From assembly GCF_900236475.1 (NCBI RefSeq), contig NZ_LT963352.1, positions 1,178,001 through 1,242,000 on the forward strand: 64,000 nucleotides of DNA. Direction: 5' to 3'. The notes below the pieces were generated by a model. That model ran no database searches and was not told where the DNA came from. It saw only the letters and a list, made by a program, of their open reading frames with translations. Shown here in pieces: positions 57,902 through 64,000 of the stretch. Every line of letters begins with the position of its first letter. Position 1 is the stretch's first letter. Source of the DNA: Streptomyces chartreusis NRRL 3882. GTDB taxonomy: Bacteria; Actinomycetota; Actinomycetes; Streptomycetales; Streptomycetaceae. The position numbers were made by a program, and so were the translations under genes.

Positions 57902-58771
57902 ATGACGACTGCCGCCCTTGAGCCGCGCGCCGGCCGACGCTGCCACAACGTGCTCAACTCCCTGCACTCCACGCACTACTTCTCGCCGGATCTGGGCCGG
58001 GAACTGGGTGCCGCCGGGGTCACCGACCCGCGGGCCGTGAACTTCGCCGTGCGCGCCGCCGCCCTCGGGCCGGTCGGGGCCGGAGCGGTGGCCGCGGCCT
58101 TCTACAACTACAAGTACGAGCTCGTGGCCCGGCACGTGCCGGCGGTGTGGGAGACCGCGACGCCCGGCCAGGTGCTGGCCGCACGCGCGCGTGCCGTCGA
58201 CGCGACGCTGCGCCGCCTGCTGGGCGACGAGGCCCTGGCGTCCTCCGAGATGGCCGAGGCCGCCCGGCTCGCGCTGCGCGCCGCCGAGGCCTGTTCGCGC
58301 GGGGCGCGGCCGCTGTACGCCGCCCATGCCGACCTGCCCGTCCCCGAGGAGCCGCACCTCGCGTACTGGCATGCGGCGACCCTGCTGCGCGAGCACCGGG
58401 GCGACGGGCACCTGGCCGTGCTGATGTCCGCGGGGCTGGACGGGCTGGAGGCCATGGTGACCCACACGGCGACGGGCAAGGGCATGACACCGAAGTGGGT
58501 CCTCAGCACCCGGGGCTGGAGCCGGGAGGACTGGGACGCGGCCACGGGCCGGCTGCGGGAGCGCGGGCTGCTGGACGCGGCCGGCGAGCTCACTGAGCGG
58601 GGTGTCGCCCTGCGCGAGGAGATAGAGCAGGAGACGGACCGCCTGGACCGGGCCCCGTACGAGCACCTGGGGCCGGAGGGGGTGGCCCGGCTGACCGAGC
58701 TGGGGGCGGCGTTCACGCGGGCGGCGCTCACGGCCGGGGCGTATCCGGCGGATCTGCTCGGCAAGCGCTGA
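57902..58771 (+). CDS. SCO6745-family protein
   Basis: The product is 289 residues of a conserved actinobacterial family that carries this name (from memory); function unknown. The N-terminal part is helical (RRCHNVLNSLHSTHYFSPDLGRELGAAG in outline), with conserved YFSP and VAAAFYNYKYELV. The C-terminal third reads as a winged helix: WSREDWDAATGRLRERGLLDAAGELTERGVALREEIEQETDRLDRAP. The start ATG lies 13 bases after an ACCAAGC/GGTTGGT element. A MarR-like ligand-binding role is possible. Confidence 0.88.
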   Translation: MTTAALEPRAGRRCHNVLNSLHSTHYFSPDLGRELGAAGVTDPRAVNFAVRAAALGPVGAGAVAAAFYNYKYELVARHVPAVWETATPGQVLAARARAVDATLRRLLGDEALASSEMAEAARLALRAAEACSRGARPLYAAHADLPVPEEPHLAYWHAATLLREHRGDGHLAVLMSAGLDGLEAMVTHTATGKGMTPKWVLSTRGWSREDWDAATGRLRERGLLDAAGELTERGVALREEIEQETDRLDRAPYEHLGPEGVARLTELGAAFTRAALTAGAYPADLLGKR

Positions 58772-58934
58772 CCGTGCTCGGGGAAGCGCGCTGCCGGGCC
58801 CCGGGAAACGGCCGTCCGTCCCGGTCGCACGCCGGGCCGCGCCCATGTGTTCGGCCGTGACGCATGGTGAGGCTTTGGTGAGGTACCCGGTCTTCCCCGG
58901 CCGCCGCGGTCGGGAGAGGAGAAAGGGGAATTAC

Positions 58935-59066
58935 GTGTTCCGTGCCATTGCAGACGTGCTGCGCCAGATCGGCGGTGCCATCGCCACCGTCGTCACGCTG
59001 CCCTTCCGGGCCCTGGCCCGTCTCTTCGGCGGCGCTTCGTCCTCCACCCGCAGCCGCAGGGTCTGA
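58935..59066 (+). CDS. LPFR-motif small protein
   Basis: The product is 43 residues: an amphipathic/hydrophobic helix ([32 protein letters not shown]) followed by a basic Ser/Arg tail. The TLPFR motif defines a conserved family of actinobacterial microproteins (name from memory). GTG 58935 has AAAGGGG about six bases upstream. Probably membrane-associated. Function unknown. Confidence 0.82.
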   Translation: MFRAIADVLRQIGGAIATVVTLPFRALARLFGGASSSTRSRRV

Positions 59067-59181
59067 GCCGCGGGGTCCGACGAGACCGTCCCGACCTGCC
59101 GGGTGCCGCCCTGACCCCCGAATGTCGGTGTCACCTGCCACAATTGCCGCGCAACCTCAGTGGAGAAGGCGGTACGGGATC

Positions 59182-61566
59182 GTGACGACACCCGGGTCCC
59201 TCGAAGTAGGGTCCATCGAAGGCAGGATCGCCGAGGAACTCGGCGTACGGGAGCGGCAGGTCAGGGCTGCCGTGGAGCTGCTCGACAGCGGTTCTACGGT
59301 GCCCTTCATCGCCCGCTACCGCAAGGAAGCGACCGAGATGCTCGACGATGCGCAGCTGCGCACCGTCGAGGAGCGGCTGCGCTATCTGCGGGAGCTGGAG
59401 GAGCGGCGGACGGCGATCCTGGAGTCGGTGCGCGAGCAGGGCAAGCTCACCGAAGAGCTTCAAGCACGGATCCGGGGCGCGGAGACCAAGGCGCGCCTGG
59501 AGGACATCTACCTCCCCTACAAGCCCAAGCGGCGCACCAAGGCGCAGATCGCGCGCGAGGCCGGTCTCGAGCCGCTGGCGGAGGGGCTGCTCGGCGATCC
59601 GTCCGTCGAGCCCCTCGCCGCGGCCGCCGCGTTCGTCGACGCCGACAAGGGCGTGGCCGATCCGCAGGCGGCCCTCGACGGCGCCCGGGCGATCCTCACC
59701 GAGCGGTTCTCGGAGGACGCCGACCTGATCGGCGAGCTGCGCGAGCGCATGTGGGTGCGCGGGCGGCTGGCCGCCAAGGTGCGGGAGGGCAAGGAGGAGG
59801 CGGGCGCGAAGTTCGCCGACTACTTCGACTTCGCCGAGCCGTTCACGGAGCTCCCCTCGCACCGCATCCTGGCGATGCTGCGCGGCGAGAAGGAGGAGGT
59901 CCTCGACCTCGTCCTGGAGCCCGAGGAGCCCACGGACGGCCCGTCGTCGTACGAGGGGATCGTCGCCCACCGCTTCGGGATCGCCGACCGGGGCCGCCCC
60001 GGCGACAAGTGGCTGGCGGACACGGTCCGCTGGGCCTGGCGCACCCGCATCCTCGTCCACCTCGGCATCGACCTGCGGCTGCGGCTGCGCACGGCCGCCG
60101 AGGACGAGGCGGTGCGGGTCTTCGCGGCGAACCTGCGCGACCTGCTGCTCGCCGCCCCGGCGGGCACGCGCGCGACGCTCGGCCTGGACCCCGGTTTCCG
60201 TACGGGCGTGAAGGTCGCCGTGGTCGACGCGACCGGCAAGGTCGTCGCCACGGACGTCATCCACCCCCACGTCCCGGCCAACCGGTGGGACGAGGCCATC
60301 GCCAAGCTGGCCCGGCTCGCCAAGGAGCACGCGGTCGAGCTGGTCGCCATCGGCAACGGCACGGCGTCCCGCGAGACCGACAAGCTCGCCGGGGAACTGA
60401 TCGCCAGGCACCCGGAGCTGAATCTCACGAAGGTGATGGTGTCCGAGGCCGGCGCGTCCGTGTACTCGGCGTCCGCCTTCGCCTCCCAGGAGCTGCCCGA
60501 CATGGACGTGTCGCTGCGCGGTGCCGTGTCGATCGCCCGCCGCCTCCAGGACCCGCTGGCCGAGCTGGTGAAGATCGACCCGAAGTCGATCGGTGTCGGC
60601 CAGTACCAGCACGACCTGTCCGAGGTGAAGCTGTCGCGTTCGCTGGACGCGGTGGTGGAGGACTGTGTGAACGGCGTGGGCGTGGACGTCAACACGGCGT
60701 CGGCGCCGCTGCTCGCCCGGGTCTCCGGCATCACCTCCGGGCTCGCCGAGAACATCGTGGCGCACCGGGACGCGAACGGGCCGTTCAAGTCCCGCAGCGA
60801 GCTGAAGAAGGTGGCGCGCCTCGGCCCGAAGGCGTACGAGCAGTGCGCGGGCTTCCTGCGGATCCGCGGCGGTGACGACCCGCTGGACGCGTCCAGTGTG
60901 CACCCGGAGGCGTACCCGGTGGTCCGGCGCATGGTGAAGACCACCGGGCAGGAGGTCGCCGGCCTCATCGGCAACACGGCGGTGCTGCGTTCGCTGAAGC
61001 CGCAGGAGTTCGTGGACGAGACGTTCGGTCTGCCGACCGTCACCGACATCCTCAAAGAGCTGGAGAAGCCCGGCCGCGACCCGCGTCCGGCGTTCAAGAC
61101 GGCCGCCTTCAAGGAGGGCGTGGAGAAGATCTCCGACCTGTCGGCCGGGATGGTCCTGGAGGGCGTCGTGACGAACGTCGCCGCGTTCGGCGCGTTCGTG
61201 GACGTCGGGGTCCATCAGGACGGCCTGGTGCACGTGTCCGCGATGTCGAAGACGTTCGTCAAGGACCCGCGCGACGTGGTGAAGCCCGGGGACATCGTCA
61301 AGGTGAAGGTCCTCGACGTCGACATTCCGCGCAAGCGGATCTCGCTGACGCTGCGCCTGGACGACGAGGCCGCACCCCAGGGCCAGGGCGACGGCTCCGG
61401 CGAGCGCCGGCGCGGCGGGCGTCCGCCGCAGCAGCGGCAGGGCGGGGGCGCCGCGCGCCGTGGCGGTGGCGCCGGTTCGCGCCAGGCGGCTGCGCCGGCC
61501 AACAGCGCGATGGCGGATGCGCTGCGTCGCGCGGGCCTGGTCGATCCCAAGAACGGCAGGCGTTGA
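59182..61566 (+). CDS. tex: Tex-family RNA-binding protein
   Basis: The product is 794 residues, the full Tex architecture: an N-terminal helical domain ([25 protein letters not shown]...[15 protein letters not shown]), a YqgF-like fold ([22 protein letters not shown]), helix-hairpin-helix domains ([20 protein letters not shown]...), and a C-terminal S1 domain ([31 protein letters not shown]). It ends in a Gly/Arg-rich tail. It binds RNA and affects transcription or ribosome-linked processes. GTG 59182 gives the family N-terminus [14 protein letters not shown]. Confidence 0.94.
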   Translation: MTTPGSLEVGSIEGRIAEELGVRERQVRAAVELLDSGSTVPFIARYRKEATEMLDDAQLRTVEERLRYLRELEERRTAILESVREQGKLTEELQARIRGAETKARLEDIYLPYKPKRRTKAQIAREAGLEPLAEGLLGDPSVEPLAAAAAFVDADKGVADPQAALDGARAILTERFSEDADLIGELRERMWVRGRLAAKVREGKEEAGAKFADYFDFAEPFTELPSHRILAMLRGEKEEVLDLVLEPEEPTDGPSSYEGIVAHRFGIADRGRPGDKWLADTVRWAWRTRILVHLGIDLRLRLRTAAEDEAVRVFAANLRDLLLAAPAGTRATLGLDPGFRTGVKVAVVDATGKVVATDVIHPHVPANRWDEAIAKLARLAKEHAVELVAIGNGTASRETDKLAGELIARHPELNLTKVMVSEAGASVYSASAFASQELPDMDVSLRGAVSIARRLQDPLAELVKIDPKSIGVGQYQHDLSEVKLSRSLDAVVEDCVNGVGVDVNTASAPLLARVSGITSGLAENIVAHRDANGPFKSRSELKKVARLGPKAYEQCAGFLRIRGGDDPLDASSVHPEAYPVVRRMVKTTGQEVAGLIGNTAVLRSLKPQEFVDETFGLPTVTDILKELEKPGRDPRPAFKTAAFKEGVEKISDLSAGMVLEGVVTNVAAFGAFVDVGVHQDGLVHVSAMSKTFVKDPRDVVKPGDIVKVKVLDVDIPRKRISLTLRLDDEAAPQGQGDGSGERRRGGRPPQQRQGGGAARRGGGAGSRQAAAPANSAMADALRRAGLVDPKNGRR

Positions 61567-61669
61567 CGGTTCGGCTCCGGGGAGCTGCGGGTCCGTCGTG
61601 GCTGGTCGCGCAGTTCCCCGCGCCCCTGACAGGGACACCTTGCTACCTGTCGGACATAGAGTGAGCGGT

Positions 61670-62227
61670 ATGTCTGCTACGCGCACTATCACCTGGTCCG
61701 TGTCCGCGAGCCGAGGGTTCGAGACCGCCTGGGTCCAGCTCGCAGGCGGCGTGCTGCGGGCACACGGCCGGGCCGTCGGGACCGATCCGGAGCCGTACTG
61801 GGTCACGTACGAACTCGACACCACCGAGGGCGTCGTGACCCGCCGGCTGCGGGTGACGACCGAGTCCGCCGAGGGCAGCCGCACGCTCGATCTGCGGCAC
61901 GACGGCGGCGGCGGATGGACCGCGAACGGCGAGCGGCTGCCGGACGTCGACGGCGCCCTCGACTGCGACCTGGGGCTGTGCCCGCTCACCAACACCATGC
62001 CGGTGCTCCGGCACGGGCTGCATCAGGCGCCCGGCGAACGGGAGTTCCTGATGGCCTGGGTGTCGGTGCCGGACCTGGCGGTGCGGCCGTCCCGGCAGAC
62101 CTACACGCATCTCGGCCCCGGGCGGGTCCGGTTCGCCTCCGGCGACTTCCGCAGCGATCTGGAGTTCGACGAGGAGGGGTACGTCGTGGAGTACCCCTCG
62201 CTGGCCACTCGGCTGACGGCCCGTTAG
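61670..62227 (+). CDS. putative glycolipid-binding domain protein (PF06475-like)
   Basis: The product is 185 residues, a beta-rich single domain: TWSVSASRGFETAWVQL...WVTYELDTTEGVVTRRLRVTTES...DGGGGWTANGERLPDVDGALDCDLGLCPLTNTMPVLR in outline. The WxxNGxxLPDLxGCxDxDLxxTPFTN-like pattern is the family hallmark. No signal peptide. Ligand binding is inferred from the family name only. A GTG nine bases earlier is an alternative start. It overlaps the convergent ABC-F gene by four bases. Confidence 0.88.
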   Translation: MSATRTITWSVSASRGFETAWVQLAGGVLRAHGRAVGTDPEPYWVTYELDTTEGVVTRRLRVTTESAEGSRTLDLRHDGGGGWTANGERLPDVDGALDCDLGLCPLTNTMPVLRHGLHQAPGEREFLMAWVSVPDLAVRPSRQTYTHLGPGRVRFASGDFRSDLEFDEEGYVVEYPSLATRLTAR

Positions 62228-63864
62228 CGCTCGGTCACCTTGCCGTCCGCCACCTCCAGGCGGCGTGTGACGCGTACGGCGTCGAGCATGCGGCGGTCGT
62301 GGGTGACCAGCAGGAGGGTTCCCGCGTAGGAGTCGAGGGCCGACTCCAACTGCTCGATGGCCGGCAGGTCGAGGTGGTTGGTCGGCTCGTCGAGGACCAG
62401 GAGGTTGACGCCCCGGCCCTGGAGCAGCGCCAGGGCGGCTCTGGTGCGCTCGCCCGGGGAGAGTGTCGCCGCGGGACGCAGGACGTGGTCCGACTTGAGG
62501 CCGAACTTGGCCAGGAGGGTGCGGACCTCGGCCGGTTCGGTGTCCGGGACGGCCGCGCGGAAGGCGTCGATCAGGGGCTCCCGGCCGTGGAACAGCTTGC
62601 GGGCCTGGTCGACCTCGCCGAGCAGGACGCCCGAGCCGAGAGCCGCGTGCCCGGCGTCGAGCGGGACACGGCCGAGCAGGGCGGCGAGCAGGGTGGACTT
62701 GCCGGCGCCGTTCGCGCCCGTCACCGCCACCCGGTCCGCCCAGTCGATCTGGAGGGACACCGGGCCGAGGACGAAACCGCCGCGGCGCACCTCGGCATCC
62801 CGCAGGGTCGCGACGACGGCGCCCGAGCGCGGGGCCGATGCGATCTCCATGCGCAGTTCCCACTCCTTGCGGGGCTCCTCGACGACGTCCAGCCGCTCGA
62901 TCATGCGCTGGGTCTGCCGGGCCTTCGCGGCCTGCTTCTCGCTGGCCTCGCTGCGGAACTTGCGGCCGATCTTGTCGTTGTCGTTGCCCGCCTTGCGACG
63001 CGCGTTCTTCACGCCCTTGTCCATCCAGGAGCGCTGCATCTGCGCGCGGTCCTGGAGGGCCGCCTTCTTGTCGGCGTACTCCTCGAACTCGTCGCGGGCA
63101 TGCCTGCGCGCGACCTCCCGCTCCTCCAGGTAGGCCTCGTAGCCACCGCCGTAGAGGTTGATCTGCCGCTGGGCGAGGTCGAGTTCGAGGACCTTGGTGA
63201 CGGTGCGGGTGAGGAACTCGCGGTCGTGGCTGACGACCACCGTCCCGGCGCGCAGGCCGCTCACGAAGCGTTCGAGGCGCTCCAGGCCGTCCAGGTCGAG
63301 GTCGTTGGTGGGCTCGTCGAGGAGGAAGACGTCGTAGCGGGACAGGAGCAGGGAGGCGAGGCCGGCGCGTGCGGCCTGGCCGCCGGACAGGGACGTCATC
63401 AGCTGGTCCAGGCCGACCGCGAGGCCCAGGGAGTCGGCGACTTCCTCGGCGCGTTCGTCGAGGTCGGCGCCGCCGAGTCCGAGCCAGCGCTCCAGGCTCG
63501 TGGCATAGGCGTCGTCGGCGCCGGGCGCCCCGTCGACCAGGGCCCGGGTCGCCTCGTCCATGAGCCGCTGGGCCTCGGCGACGCCGGTGCGGCGGGCCAG
63601 GAACGCCCGTACGGTCTCGCCGGGGCGGCGGTCCGGCTCCTGGGGCAGGTGGCCGACGGTGGCGGTCGGCGGCGACAGGCGCAGCCCGCCCTGCTCGGGG
63701 GCGGTGAGTCCGGCGAGCATCCTGAGCAGGGTGGACTTGCCGGCGCCGTTGGCTCCGACCAGGCCGATCACGTCGCCGGGCGCGACGACGAGGTCGAGTC
63801 CGGCGAAGAGGGAGCGGTCGCCGTGGCCGGCGGCGAGGTTCTTGGCGACGAGGGTGGCAGTCAT
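62224..63864 (-). CDS. ABC-F family ATP-binding protein
   Basis: The product is 546 residues with two ATPase domains and no membrane segment. Walker A GANGAGKST occurs twice (about residues 37-45 and 374-382); signatures LSGGQ and LSPGERTR; Walker B LLDEPTNDLD and VLDEPTNHLD. The inter-domain linker is helical and basic (RRHARDEFEEYADKKAALQDRAQMQRSWMDKG in outline). ABC-F proteins act on the ribosome, some giving resistance to ribosome-targeting antibiotics; this one resembles a housekeeping translation factor more than a known resistance type, but this is uncertain. Confidence 0.92.
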   Translation of the reverse strand: MTATLVAKNLAAGHGDRSLFAGLDLVVAPGDVIGLVGANGAGKSTLLRMLAGLTAPEQGGLRLSPPTATVGHLPQEPDRRPGETVRAFLARRTGVAEAQRLMDEATRALVDGAPGADDAYATSLERWLGLGGADLDERAEEVADSLGLAVGLDQLMTSLSGGQAARAGLASLLLSRYDVFLLDEPTNDLDLDGLERLERFVSGLRAGTVVVSHDREFLTRTVTKVLELDLAQRQINLYGGGYEAYLEEREVARRHARDEFEEYADKKAALQDRAQMQRSWMDKGVKNARRKAGNDNDKIGRKFRSEASEKQAAKARQTQRMIERLDVVEEPRKEWELRMEIASAPRSGAVVATLRDAEVRRGGFVLGPVSLQIDWADRVAVTGANGAGKSTLLAALLGRVPLDAGHAALGSGVLLGEVDQARKLFHGREPLIDAFRAAVPDTEPAEVRTLLAKFGLKSDHVLRPAATLSPGERTRAALALLQGRGVNLLVLDEPTNHLDLPAIEQLESALDSYAGTLLLVTHDRRMLDAVRVTRRLEVADGKVTER

Positions 63865-63925
63865 CAGGCCGCCGATCCTAATGGCCGTCGCGGGCGGTCC
63901 GCGTACCGGTTTCCCGTGCCGGTTC

Positions 63926-64000
63926 TCAGCGGGGTACGGCCGCCACCAGCACGCTCGTGGAGGTGCGCGCCACCAGGAAGGACTGCCCCTTCACCGCCTT
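63926..64000 (-). CDS. 3' end of an unidentified gene
   Basis: The last 24 codons of a minus-strand frame run into the window edge: KAVKGQSFLVARTSTSVLVA, then AVPR and TGA. The pattern (basic, then alternating hydrophobic) looks like the last beta-strands of a small domain. Too little is present to name it. It ends 61 bases upstream of the ABC-F start on the same strand. Confidence 0.6.
   Translation of the reverse strand, partial: KAVKGQSFLVARTSTSVLVAAVPR

Overview
The window is high-GC DNA with dense, strongly GC3-biased genes, leaderless promoters, many GTG starts, rare TTA codons confined to special genes, a conservon and a hopanoid cluster. All of this points to a Streptomyces chromosome. 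From memory, the right half follows the S. coelicolor neighbourhood of idi, zitB and the hopanoid genes (roughly SCO6745 to SCO6771). No integrase, transposase, phage gene or CRISPR array is visible.

Layout. 1-8532: the end of a GH43 glycosidase, then an accessory-looking module. This module holds a glycosyltransferase-like protein with a coupled small protein, an NB-ARC/TPR (NLR-like) ATPase with a possible amyloid signalling motif at its N-terminus, and, head-to-head with it, an AfsR-type SARP-NB-ARC-TPR regulator. The regulator carries three TTA codons in its last 28 codons and is followed by a 46-residue secreted-peptide gene. 8563-15983: tRNA-Pro(GGG), a split transketolase behind a SoxR-like operator, small regulators, the threonine-to-glycine pair kbl/tdh with a LysR gene, and a GAF protein. 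15411-19595: a complete conservon (CvnA, B, C, D plus the GAF protein). 20126-30874: ordinary metabolic and cell-wall genes: metallo-hydrolase, amino-acid dehydrogenase with a TetR, an IS30-HTH/GbsR fusion regulator, two secreted or hydrolytic enzymes, a LysM-M23 endopeptidase under a c-di-AMP riboswitch, a GH36 alpha-galactosidase and a tyrosine phosphatase.

30896-45465, minus strand: an XRE-cupin regulator with a membrane microprotein, then the hopanoid operon in transcription order hpnC, hpnD, a tandem-repeat ORF, hpnE, polyprenyl synthase, shc, hpnG, hpnH, ispG, dxs and an HpnO-like aminotransferase. The operon carries its own MEP-pathway genes, so it supplies precursor, builds C30 squalene, cyclises it and adds the adenosine-derived side chain. 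Nearly all junctions are ATGA or GTGA overlaps. The ORF between hpnD and hpnE is coupled at both ends and made of 126-bp in-frame repeats.

45719-52808, minus strand: a seven-gene operon for what looks like an uncharacterised polyol-phosphate lipid or glycan. It encodes a CDP-alcohol phosphotransferase fusion, a nucleotidyltransferase, a G1P-dehydrogenase-like enzyme, a second CDP-alcohol phosphotransferase with an incomplete motif, a GT2 glycosyltransferase and a Wzm/Wzt-type ABC exporter. 53087-64000: a UDP-glucose epimerase-like protein, a ZitB-like zinc exporter with a candidate Zur box, idi, an anti-sigma-like ATPase, an enoyl-CoA hydratase, an SCO6745-family protein, an LPFR microprotein, Tex, a glycolipid-binding-domain protein and an ABC-F protein.

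The items most worth following are the SARP/NLR/secreted-peptide module (1068-8532), the repeat ORF inside the hopanoid operon (42586-43557) and the lipid/glycan operon (45763-52808).
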